Source: Euclidia mi
Taxonomy: Eukaryota > Arthropoda > Insecta > Lepidoptera > Erebidae
DNA length: 64,000 nt
NCBI GenBank assembly: GCA_944739405.2
Contig: OX123182.2
Span: 66,963,183 to 67,027,182 of the forward strand
Direction of reading: 5' to 3'
The notes below the pieces were generated by a model, which was not told where the DNA came from, did no database searches, and worked only from the letters and a program-made list of their open reading frames with translations. Positions 35,171 through 43,830 of the stretch are shown in pieces; position 1 is the first letter of the stretch; every line of letters begins with the position of its first letter. The position numbers and the translations under genes are program-made.

Positions 35171-36300
35171 GGAATTTTCCCTAAGGAAAATTCCCTAGCC
35201 CAACGGGCGTAGCAGCCCTGAAGATACTCCCTGGAATTAGAGAAAACAGGGGCATGAGTACCTTGAACAAGTGACAACCCTATACGCTAATTAGTATACC
35301 TAAATAATAATGACCCACGCTTGCATTCTTCACGCGTACAACGGCAGTCTGAACTTGAACATAAACATTTATCATTCATAATTCATCACACATACCTACA
35401 AGTAAATGCCAAGGCCAGTGTAATGGCCCAATAGCAAAGATAACAATCTATGGAGAAGCGCTTAGGGTAATTATTAGGTAATAATGGTTTGTAGATATAA
35501 GAACTTGATCTAGCCCTACGACTTAAAAATCTTGGGTTCGGCCTTTGCCACTAGATAAGTAAACTTTTTGAATATAGTTAGGTGTAACAACAGATTTTTC
35601 GTAACGATGAACAAAAATAATATAAGCCGCAGACACGACCGGACCGCCCAATGTCAAAGGAAAGAATTTAATAAATATTTTGCTCTAATTAATAACTACA
35701 ACACGACCAGTAAACACCTTTTGAATGTAAACAATGGTGAATCATTAGTTAGGCATTTATTTATCGGCGCGTCGCTGAGTGAACGCGCGTGCGTCATAAC
35801 GACAACTAGGTAGGTACGATTCGACTATTCCGAGCTCGCGACGCACGGTTAATTACTCTGAATGTTTATAAAGTACCTATAATAACAATTGATTATGGAA
35901 TTTATACAGAATTAAGAATAACAACAGAACTTCAGAACAAGGCACAGCGAGAAACAACACGCCAATCAATATGCATTTATAGAAAATACACATGCGAGAA
36001 TCGAACACTAGACCGATCCTACAACGACTTTTTAACCATTGAGCCATAACTGATAGTTAGATAAACAACAGATTCTTTGTAACAATATTACATGTAATAA
36101 ACTTTGTTACCATTTATAACTGAAACATTTATTCATTTTATGTTAGCCTGTTTACATAAATCATTAACACAACACAATACATTATCTTGTGGGCTTCGAC
36201 TCGAAAACATAAGAACCATTGTTGGCCTTCACAAATGATTATGTAGGTAATTATAACTTAGTGTAGATATGCGTCTTACATTGTTGTGTTTATGCTTTTA
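35171..36300 (-). other. Non-coding 3' region of the Gypsy element
   Basis: About 1.1 kb between the pol stop and the polypurine tract with no long frame on the element's strand, hence no envelope gene. 35990-36055 resembles a tRNA-like SINE head in reverse (TTATGGCTCAATGGTTAAAA and GTTCGATTCTC on the minus strand), probably an insertion or captured fragment. Confidence 0.55.
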
Positions 36301-39300
36301 TTATTCTCTGTAATTAATCAACTTTAGATCTTTGATGTGCCATTCTCCTAAAGGTTTACCGGCCATGTCGTTAAGTTTGTATACTAGAGGTGACTTTTTT
36401 GAGGCGATCTTACATTTAATAAATTTAGGCGCCAATTTCTTGCTAAAGTATTTATCCTTGTCACTAAGTAGAAACGTTCTGCGCCAAACTATATCACCGA
36501 CATTGAATTCTGCCGGTTTACGGCGAAGATTATAAGATGAACAATTTCGTTGGTGGGCCGACAACAGAGCTGAATGTACCTTCTCGAAAATAGAGGATAA
36601 GCAGCCTAAAGTTTCGGCATAGCCGTCCCGTGGTTCGAGCACCATATTGGAATTAAATTCCTTGTCAATATACTGAGAACCACATGTTATGACCTCCCTA
36701 CCAAAAACAAGGAAATTAGGAGAATAACCAGTAACCTCACTAACTGCGCAGTTAAGGGCGAACTGAACCTTAGTGATTAAAGTGTCCCAGATTCGATGAT
36801 CAGATTCTATGAAAGTTGAAATAGCTGTAATAATGGTTTTGTTGTAGCGTTCAACTGAGTTAACGTGGGGAGTATACAACGGTGTAAAATGCAAATTTGG
36901 AATTTTATATTTTGACAACATACTTTTAAAGGTTGCGCTAATAAATTGTTTACCGTTATCCAAAACAATAGTAGATGGAATTCCATGCACCAAAAATACA
37001 TTTTCCTCGAGAATTTTTGTTATCACTTCTGCAGTTGCCCGTTTAATGGGGAAAAGCAAACAATATTTAGAGAAACAACAACTGACCACAAATATAAAAG
37101 TGTTTTGTTTTCTGCTGGGGGGCAATGGACCAATCAAATCAATACTAATCGTCTGAAAGGGCTTTTGACATGATTTGGGTTTTCCCATTAGACCTAAATT
37201 TGGGTGGTTTTGGTGTTTATGGGTGATACAAGGTTCACATGAACTGACGAACTTGACAACATCGGAGTACATACCAGGCCAAAAGTAATTAAGTGCAAGA
37301 CGTTTGTATGTCTTAAAGATACCCAGAAGATGTCCAGCAGTGGGCGAAGAATGATTCTCCCTTAGAATGTCAGTTCTTTGGTCAGACGGAATAACCTCTT
37401 TCCATTGAAATTCTCTAGTGAGAGGGTTTAATGTTTTTTTAAAACAATACAATTTATTGTTTATTACTTGATAGTTAACAAAGGAAGTCGGAGAACTTAA
37501 ACAGCCTTTATAGATATTTAAATACCAAGGATCATTAGTAGAAACTGGTAAATTCTGATTAGGATAAATATCTATATTTATATCATTAGCAATAGCAGAA
37601 ACGAGTAAAGAGCGAGACAGAAAATCAGGTAAAACGTTATCGGAACCCCGACGATGACGTATTTCGAAATTATAGGAAGATAAGCGAACTCCCCATCTGG
37701 CTAACCGGCCAGTAGGGTTATTCAAGGTCAAGAACCATTTCAAAGCAGCGTGATCAGTGTAAACAATAAACTTTTTACCATTTTCAACATAACAACGCCA
37801 GTGTTCTATAGCAGATAGAACAGCCAGGGCCTCTCGCTCAGTGGCACTGTAATTTTTTTCTTGCTTACTGAGTGATTTGCTATAGTACGCTATGACTCTT
37901 TCCTCACCATTTAACCTTTGACAGAGGATCGCGCCAAGACCAAAATCGCTAGCATCTGAGTGTATTTCAAACGGTTGCGAGTAGTCAGGACAAGCCAACA
38001 CCGAGGAGGAAATCAAACAATTCTTTAGGTTATTAAACGCCTCATTAGCCTCTGTCGTCCAGCAGAATGGAGGTGCGTTTTTACTTTGAGATGTTAACTT
38101 ATTTAAGGGTGCAGCAATAGAGCTAAAATTCGGTATAAAACGCCTGTACCACGAGGCTGCGCCTAAAAATCGACGTACTTCTTTTCTATTAGAAGGAGTG
38201 GGATAATTTTTCATTGAATTAACTTTATCCGGATCGGGATGCAATCCACTAGAGTCGACAACATAGCCTAAATATTTTAGTTTATCTCTAAAAAATTGAC
38301 ATTTTTCGAGATTAATTGTTAAATTAGCGCTTTTTAGTTTATCAAGAATGCGTAATAAAAGAGTAATATGCTCGCTGAAGCTGGACGTGATACAGATTAT
38401 GTCATCGATAAAACAGAAAACCTTATTTTCAAATTCTGGGCCATAAAATAAAATATCAACTAATCGTTGTTGAGTAGCTGGCGCATTCGTAAGACCGAAA
38501 GGCATTCTTTTGAATTGAAATGTGCCACGCGTGGGAATATAAAAGGCTGTTTTGCAACGATCCTCTTCTTTAATTAATGTTTGCCAAAAAGATTTAGACA
38601 GGTCTAAACTAGACAAGTATTTAGCATCTCTCAGATTATCTAAAATTTCCGAAATATAAGGCAAGCTATAAGCATCTTTTTTTGTAACGGAATTTAATTT
38701 TCGACTGTCCAAACAGAAACGCAGTTCACCATTCTTCTTTGGTGTCAAAATGACCGGATTTGACCACGGGCTTTCTGATCGTTCAACAACATCCTCTGAG
38801 AGCATGTCGTCAAGATGCTTTATTAATATTCTTTGTTTATCGGGAGACATGCGATAAAATCTTTGCCGAATAGGGGGACAATCACCTGTATCAATTGAAT
38901 GAGAAATAATATTTGTGCAACCGAGACCCCGCTTCTCGTATGAAATATCGGTAAATTTAGAAATAATGTTGTCAGCGGTAGCTCTCTGGTCGACTGTAAG
39001 ATGATCATAAGAAACAAGATGTGTAGGGGGAACTGCCTGCAACTCCATTACTTGAGCGTCAGACTTGTTCACAATCAAAACAGACTCCAATTTGTTAGGA
39101 AATAGGCCAAAGCTTCGCCAAAAATCCATGCCAAGGATAAGGGAATTTTGAATCCCAGGTACAACATGAACTTCTAAGTTAATCAATTTATCCTGAAACT
39201 CGAAGGGTAGAAACACCGATCCCAAGGACTCAAATCGTTCACCGCCTGCTGTTATTAACCTTAAAGGTTTCGATTTATCCAAAACATTGTCTTTCAAAAA

Positions 39301-39537
39301 TAAGTTATGCAAATTATTGCCTAAAATTGTAACGCAAGATCCAGAATCTAAAAGACCTGTGGTAGGTATTCCGTTTAATTTTAGAGTAACGTAAGGTAAA
39401 TATTCTACTTTAGAATTACGGATTGAGGAAATATGATAGCTATTAAAGAATTTTTTTAAAAAGTCTAACCAATTATTCCACTCTGTTTTATTACAATTAG
39501 TTGTATAATTTGATTTTCCACAATCCTTATTAACTAG
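36301..39537 (-). CDS. pol: Gypsy Pol: protease, RT, RNase H, integrase
   Basis: Entered by minus-1 frameshifting at 39537-39543 and open for 1078 codons to the stop at 36301. From that entry: aspartic protease with LLDSGS (Asp at about 64), reverse transcriptase with the motif A Asp in SLDLSKS (about 312) and FIDD (about 376-379), RNase H starting HSDASDFGLG (about 526) and later YTDHAALKW, then integrase with an HH-CC zinc-binding region (H-x6-H, then CEPC), DLIGPLP, DNGKQF and NSVERYN as the D, D, E catalytic positions, and a C-terminal part ending in a short basic segment. No chromodomain was recognised. No lesions are visible. Pol processes Gag-Pol, copies the RNA and inserts the DNA. 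Confidence 0.95.
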   Translation of the reverse strand, partial: LVNKDCGKSNYTTNCNKTEWNNWLDFLKKFFNSYHISSIRNSKVEYLPYVTLKLNGIPTTGLLDSGSCVTILGNNLHNLFLKDNVLDKSKPLRLITAGGERFESLGSVFLPFEFQDKLINLEVHVVPGIQNSLILGMDFWRSFGLFPNKLESVLIVNKSDAQVMELQAVPPTHLVSYDHLTVDQRATADNIISKFTDISYEKRGLGCTNIISHSIDTGDCPPIRQRFYRMSPDKQRILIKHLDDMLSEDVVERSESPWSNPVILTPKKNGELRFCLDSRKLNSVTKKDAYSLPYISEILDNLRDAKYLSSLDLSKSFWQTLIKEEDRCKTAFYIPTRGTFQFKRMPFGLTNAPATQQRLVDILFYGPEFENKVFCFIDDIICITSSFSEHITLLLRILDKLKSANLTINLEKCQFFRDKLKYLGYVVDSSGLHPDPDKVNSMKNYPTPSNRKEVRRFLGAASWYRRFIPNFSSIAAPLNKLTSQSKNAPPFCWTTEANEAFNNLKNCLISSSVLACPDYSQPFEIHSDASDFGLGAILCQRLNGEERVIAYYSKSLSKQEKNYSATEREALAVLSAIEHWRCYVENGKKFIVYTDHAALKWFLTLNNPTGRLARWGVRLSSYNFEIRHRRGSDNVLPDFLSRSLLVSAIANDINIDIYPNQNLPVSTNDPWYLNIYKGCLSSPTSFVNYQVINNKLYCFKKTLNPLTREFQWKEVIPSDQRTDILRENHSSPTAGHLLGIFKTYKRLALNYFWPGMYSDVVKFVSSCEPCITHKHQNHPNLGLMGKPKSCQKPFQTISIDLIGPLPPSRKQNTFIFVVSCCFSKYCLLFPIKRATAEVITKILEENVFLVHGIPSTIVLDNGKQFISATFKSMLSKYKIPNLHFTPLYTPHVNSVERYNKTIITAISTFIESDHRIWDTLITKVQFALNCAVSEVTGYSPNFLVFGREVITCGSQYIDKEFNSNMVLEPRDGYAETLGCLSSIFEKVHSALLSAHQRNCSSYNLRRKPAEFNVGDIVWRRTFLLSDKDKYFSKKLAPKFIKCKIASKKSPLVYKLNDMAGKPLGEWHIKDLKLINYRE

Positions 39538-40829
39538 TTTTTTGAAACTGTAGGGGTCGACTTAGATTTACAATTGGGGCAGTCTGACACCTTGAAACCC
39601 TTTGTGCCGCACTTAAAACAGATTAGGTAGTGTGGCTGACGGCAATTACGTAATGAGTGCGAATTGCATCTACAACGCACGCAAAAAGTTTTATTTATAT
39701 TAGAAGTACTCGATACGGCGTTGACTTGTGGCACAGACTTGTATCTCGATGTATCGGCGACAGAGTTATATTTATTGAAGTTATTATGATTGTAAACATT
39801 TTTGTTTGAAGAAAAATTAGAAAACGGATAATTATACGCTAGATCGGGTGCTACAGTATTCTTTGAAACTTTAGGGGGTTCGGAAAATTGCTTACTGCGA
39901 CTTTGGTAATTTTCGAAAAGACGACAAACTTCGACCAGACTATCAACGTCAACAACCTTTGCAGTGAGCAGACAATTAGTGTAACAAGGTCTAATATTAT
40001 TTAGTAAAATTTCTAGCTTCTCCGAATCAGCGATAGGAGAACTAAGTCGCGAAAACAGACCGTGCATTTTTGCCACGTAAATAGTTATTGATTCGTTCTC
40101 GCCTTGTGAGCGCTGACGAATCTCCATCATAAGACGGTAATCGTAGTTATGCGGACTAAAATCTCGTTTTAAAAGTTCGCAAAGTTCTAACCAAGTCTTT
40201 ACGTTATTTTTAACAGAACGATACCAAACTAATGCGTCACCCGAAAATATTTCAAAAGCGAAAGACAACATCTTGTCATGTGGAATAGATCTACAGGACA
40301 TAAATTCATCAATTTTTTCAATAAAAGATCTTACACATGATTTACCGTTAAATTTGAATTTACCTAATTCCGAGAAAAGCTTACGGTCGTAATTATAGGA
40401 AGTGTTTCCCTCTGCCACTGAGCAATCCGACCGCGAACTACGACGCGTGATTAATTGTAATTTCGCATATAAGTCATTAAATTTATTCCACACAGACTCA
40501 ATTTTTTTAATATCAAGACTGCCGGTATCCACCCTATTCAGTCGATGAAAACAATGGTGAAGCACGGTTTCGACCTTCTGTTGAAGCTCGGAGGTATAGT
40601 TTGCTTCCAACATAGATAAGTGTCTATTTGATCTTAATAACGACTTTTCCACTTCAGCCACATCCTCCTCTGGTGGGAAGGGTGAAGATAATATATCCTC
40701 CGAGGGAATTTTAACTGAAAGTTTAGCGATTTGTTTGCGGGGATCGTCAGGCTTTGAAACGCCGCGTATTGTGGTCTCATATTCTAATTCCGCTTTAGTT
40801 AATAATGAGAAATTTATAATGTAAGCCAT
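39534..40829 (-). CDS. gag: Gypsy Gag
   Basis: 431 codons from ATG 40829 to TAG 39534. The N-terminal third is charged and helical. Residues of about 155-310 form a retrotransposon Gag capsid-like region (FSGDALVWYRSVKNNVKTW is a typical core segment). The C-terminus has two knuckles: CVRCRCNSHSLRNC fits C-x2-C-x4-H-x4-C, while CFKCGTKGFKVSDC has Phe where the His would be, a pattern I have seen in other insect Gypsy Gags. Gag forms the particle that packages the element RNA. The frame is intact and ends in the frameshift site. Confidence 0.9.
   Translation of the reverse strand: MAYIINFSLLTKAELEYETTIRGVSKPDDPRKQIAKLSVKIPSEDILSSPFPPEEDVAEVEKSLLRSNRHLSMLEANYTSELQQKVETVLHHCFHRLNRVDTGSLDIKKIESVWNKFNDLYAKLQLITRRSSRSDCSVAEGNTSYNYDRKLFSELGKFKFNGKSCVRSFIEKIDEFMSCRSIPHDKMLSFAFEIFSGDALVWYRSVKNNVKTWLELCELLKRDFSPHNYDYRLMMEIRQRSQGENESITIYVAKMHGLFSRLSSPIADSEKLEILLNNIRPCYTNCLLTAKVVDVDSLVEVCRLFENYQSRSKQFSEPPKVSKNTVAPDLAYNYPFSNFSSNKNVYNHNNFNKYNSVADTSRYKSVPQVNAVSSTSNINKTFCVRCRCNSHSLRNCRQPHYLICFKCGTKGFKVSDCPNCKSKSTPTVSKN
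39537..39543 (-). promoter_or_regulatory. Minus-1 ribosomal frameshift heptamer A AAA AAC
   Basis: The gag frame ends TCA AAA AAC TAG. The heptamer A AAA AAC has the X XXY YYZ form in the gag phase, directly before the stop, and slipping back one base leads into the open pol frame (CTA GTT AAT...). A downstream structure was not established by eye. Confidence 0.85.
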
Positions 40830-41325
40830 TATTACAAAACAATAATAGAAAATCTAAGTATTTACGCCGGTACTAGAAAAAAAATTAAATATCGCCAGAA
40901 AATCGAATACCGTGCTAAAAAAGCTGAAATACACTAAATTATACAATGGTGTGATGATTGGTAAATGATTAAGAAAAATTACTTAAAGGTCACTCAAAGG
41001 TTGAATCACAATATTTTTTTCGCGAACACGAGGCACGTAGTTCAACGGCAAAGCGGTTAGAACCGGTTGGCGGCTGGGCACGCTGCCCGCAGTGAAACGT
41101 GATTTTAGACCGACGTTAATTAAATCACCGTTATGTTATTTACACAGTTAAATTGCTTATGGCCAACCAAAATAGATAGAAACTGTACCTGTACGCAATT
41201 CACCACACCAGAATATATGCACACACAGGAGAAAAATATACAAGAGAAAAAGAAATTATTTCACTCACCTGTAAAGTGCCAACTTACGTTTTAAAAATAT
41301 ATTTAAAAATTCTATTGGGCGCCAA
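40830..41325 (-). other. Gypsy 5' leader with primer binding site
   Basis: About 0.5 kb between the 5' LTR and gag. Immediately inside the LTR, the minus strand reads TGGCGCCCAATAGAA (41325-41311). The first ten bases match the 3' end expected of a tRNA-Lys-type primer; the exact tRNA is an inference. Confidence 0.7.
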
Positions 41326-41712
41326 TGTCGCACGGGTGATCGATTTTCACGGGATAGCCGGGATCAATCACTCGCCGAGCAATAAAAAGAGATGCTTAGG
41401 TTGCCTTACGGGAAATAAATAAAAATATCACCAGGACAGATTAAACTCGCGTTATATTCCAGATTCACAATTTTGATTAATAAAAGAACCGACACTAGGG
41501 GTTAACCGGCTAGATAGTTATCCAGGGCGTAGGTCGTAAGTTAACACTCCACAGGTCCACGGATGGATACTCAGCTTTCACGTGTCCCAGCCGAAGAAAA
41601 AGCCACCAACCACGTGTGTCGCCGGTATATATGTCGTCGGCAAGCGGGTGAGGGTCCCCACTCCAGTGCGTCATCGTAGTGGGGCTCGCAAGCGCAGAGG
41701 CACGACGTCACA
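41326..41712 (-). repeat. 5' LTR of the Gypsy element
   Basis: 387 bp. The promoter is expected here, reading toward lower coordinates. Differs from the 3' LTR at 41366. Confidence 0.95.
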
Positions 41713-42024
41713 CGGATTAAGACAAAACCAGAAAGAGGGTATAAGGTAGAAAGGAGGTGAGGTTTGAGCCAGCTCTCAGAGATCAGGATGGCATGAACGT
41801 TGATGTCGGTAAATGTAGCTAAGAGTTCGTTATGATGACTTGGCACACTTTGTGCATTAATATGACACACATTTAATAAGCTATTAGCTTTCAGATTAAA
41901 CTTCTCGTGTAGTATGTCACGTAGGGACTGGTTATCATTAAGTGAACAGAAGCTATCATCGGCAGATAAATCATCTGAATAATTCGCTGATAAAAAAGAA
42001 TCATCATCGGAAATAGACATAATA

Positions 42025-42028
<4 letters not shown>

Positions 42029-42115
<87 letters not shown>
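42029..42115. repeat. (AT)n microsatellite
   Basis: About 87 bp of uninterrupted AT dinucleotides in the spacer between ORF1 and ORF2 of LINE C. Length is prone to assembly and replication error. Confidence 0.95.
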
Positions 42116-42118
<3 letters not shown>

Positions 42119-42613
42119 ATAGACTAAATTAAAAATAAATAAATTTTAATAATAACATGCACGAAATTGACTATTAATTATGTGACCTCTGCACCACCCG
42201 CCAACTGAAGCAATTGACAATATACTGATCTTACAGCTATAATTAAACCAAATAAAATACTATGATTAAAGTTAGCATGACAAACAATTTTTAAGAAAGG
42301 ATTGTTTCTGAACGCATCCGAAAGAATTCAAATGTCATAACAATCATATGTCATGTCACTTTGACATTTAACTTAAACAGTAAACACCTACAAAAAAGTT
42401 TATAATTGCACTGATTTAAATACTTGTAATTAGGAAAAGTGGGTTATTAAGTACGAAGTAATGTTATCAAAACATGCTAGTGGCTCAAGACAAAATAGAA
42501 TTTGTCAATACAAGTATTCTGTTTACATACACGTTATCAAACAAAATGAAACAATAGAAAGTTCATTATGCGGATGCGTAGAACAAAAAGAGACATTACT
42601 GGTTATACCAAGT

Positions 42614-42816
42614 TCAGCTAGAGGTACCTGAAGAAACTTTGGGATACTTTTTGAGTAACGGCTCCAACTCGTCCAGTGAAGTAACTTTGAGACGACTTCC
42701 ATCAGGGCACTTGATATTTACAATGCCGTCTTGAGTCCAGCAACCCCGCATCCCAAAATGTTGCCTCGCCTTACTGAAAGTTGCCTGCCGCGCCTTGGTC
42801 AAGAACTCCCTGACGG
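42614..42816 (-). pseudogene. LINE C ORF1, C-terminal fragment
   Basis: The minus-strand frame is open from the 5' truncation point at 42816 to a stop at 42614. EFLTKARQATFSKARQHFGM and CWTQDG align with the end of LINE B ORF1. It marks the 5' end of LINE C. Confidence 0.8.
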
Positions 42817-42824
42817 AAAATCTT

Positions 42825-43490
42825 CAATGCGCTTATCACTTATATGCCGATGACTTGCAGATTTACTCTCAGAAACCTTGGCCTGCATATGGACTGTACC
42901 TTGAGTTGGCGTAACCAAGTAACTCAAGTCAGCCAGAAAATTACCGGTACCCTACGTGCTCTAAATCGCTTAAGAAACTTCCTCCCACCCAAGACCAAGA
43001 CTATGCTTGTGCAAACTTTAGTTTTCCCGTTGATCGACTATGGTGATGTATGCTACTATGACCTGAATGCAGAACTTCTCAACAAACTGGATCGTCTTCA
43101 TAATAACTGCATTCGATTTATCTTTAACCTTCGCAAGTATGATCATGTATCTACTTATCGTTCTCAATTGAAGTGGCTTATTGTTCGTCAAAGACACAGT
43201 ATGCGTGCCCTCACTACTCTCTACTCTATCCTTATGTCTCCCAATACCCCAGAATACCTTAATAATTATTTCCAATATTTGAATTCCAACCATGATCGAA
43301 AGCTTCGTTCTTCCAATAATCTTCTCCTACTTTGTCCTTCACATAGTTCTGCTTTAATTCACTCGTCCTTTCCCATTCAAGCAATCCTTCTTTGGAATGC
43401 CCTCCCTCTAGAAATCAGGATGGCTACTACATAGGATCGCTTTAAATCCAGAGTAAAACAGCTGTTGTTGGATAAGCTGGCAGAAGTATC
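42825..43490 (+). pseudogene. LINE B ORF2, C-terminal part
   Basis: Begins CAYHLYADDLQIYSQ, then loses about 85 codons and continues in another frame with LGLHMDCTLSWRNQV, LRALNRLRNFLPPKTKT, DYGDVCYYDL and LLLLCPSHSSALIHS, ending near 43490 after a stop at 43434. It is the RT thumb and C-terminal domain of LINE B beyond the LINE C insertion. YADD is intact here, unlike in LINE C. Confidence 0.8.
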
Positions 43491-43830
43491 CTAATTATAT
43501 GTTTATGTATATTGGTATTTAGTGTATGTATATATTTAATATTATTAGAATTAGTTATGTATCCTTAGTTTATAATTGCTATGTATTTAAATTTTGTATA
43601 CTTAACTATTTATATGTTCTTGTATTATCAAATGTATGTATTTTTAAACTATGTATATATGTATTACGTTTATGCTACAAAAGTTCTTCTTCACTCACTT
43701 CTACAATACACCTACTTTTAATCTCTGCACCACTCTAAGGTAGACTGGTAGAGAATGCCTTAGGCATTAAGTCCGCCTTTATACGCTTCAGTGTATATAA
43801 AGTTAAATAAAAATAAAAATAAAAACTTCA
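43491..43830 (+). other. LINE B 3' UTR and tail
   Basis: AT-rich UTR with TTAGGCATTAAGTCCGCC and a terminal TAAATAAAAATAAAAAT stretch, the same layout as the LINE C 3' end. Confidence 0.7.

Larger units (their letters stand above)
34766..41712 (-). mobile_element. Ty3/Gypsy LTR retrotransposon, complete and young
   Basis: A 6947-bp minus-strand element with 387-bp LTRs (34766-35152 and 41326-41712), each reading TGTCGC...GTCACA on the plus strand. I see one difference between the LTRs (G at 34806, A at 41366), so insertion was recent. It carries a primer binding site, gag, pol in the minus-1 frame and a polypurine tract. No envelope-like frame lies between pol and the 3' LTR. It sits in LINE C ORF2. 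It appears coding-competent. The Gypsy lineage (Mdg1/Mdg3-like or other) was not resolved. Confidence 0.95.
34762..41716. repeat. 4-bp target duplication of the Gypsy element
   Basis: CGGA at 34762-34765 and 41713-41716. A 4-bp duplication is usual for Ty3/Gypsy integrases. Confidence 0.9.
32112..42020 (-). pseudogene. LINE C ORF2 (endonuclease and RT), interrupted by the LTR element
   Basis: Two exon-like parts, 42020-41713 and 34765-32112, join in frame when Gypsy and one CGGA are removed, giving 985 codons from ATG 42020 to a stop at 32112. It begins MSISDDDSFLSANYS, then the endonuclease: CHINAQSVPSHHN, ISESWLK, GGGVAVYL, IIMGDFNTDL, and a DTWLDLI / SRHDLVFLS C-terminal part. The RT has PISILPFLSKVLE, LVDFSNAF, GVPQGG and HLYADNLQLY. 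The last motif is YADN instead of YADD, an Asp-to-Asn change at a metal-coordinating position that should impair catalysis. No stops are seen otherwise. Now broken by the 6.9-kb insertion. Confidence 0.85.
31804..42816 (-). mobile_element. LINE C: minus-strand LINE of the LINE B family, split by Gypsy
   Basis: The 3' end (A-rich tail, T-rich on the plus strand) is at about 31804 and the 5' truncation at 42816 falls inside ORF1. Without the LTR element it is about 4.06 kb. It is better preserved than LINE B. The 3' UTRs share TAATGCC(T/A)... ATTAAGTCCGCC near the end with LINE B (about 31855-31880 inverted, 43756-43780). Confidence 0.85.
31796..42824. repeat. 8-bp target duplication of LINE C
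   Basis: AAAATCTT at 31796-31803 and at 42817-42824 bounds LINE C. Removing LINE C and one copy restores the phase of the LINE B RT frame across the junction. Confidence 0.85.
28223..43830 (+). mobile_element. LINE B: degenerate CR1/L2-like LINE, split by LINE C
   Basis: Plus-strand pieces at about 28223-31803 and 42825-43830. The first ends inside the RT (…PLLF, then INLLT) and the second resumes with the next residues (CAYHLYADD), so they are one element interrupted at AAAATCTT. The 3' end has a TAAATAAAAATAAAAAT tail at about 43803-43827. The 5' boundary is uncertain. Confidence 0.85.

Noticed and set aside
35171..36300. Envelope gene of the Gypsy element
   Set aside because: No long frame exists on the element's strand between pol and the 3' LTR, and no trace of such a protein is visible.
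41571..42020. 149-codon minus-strand frame as a separate small gene
   Set aside because: It is the N-terminus of LINE C ORF2 running into the Gypsy LTR, so the last part is chimeric.
42800..42830. Twin-priming inversion of a single LINE
   Set aside because: The minus-strand part has its own 3' tail and AAAATCTT target duplication and the plus-strand frame continues across it, so two separate elements explain it better.
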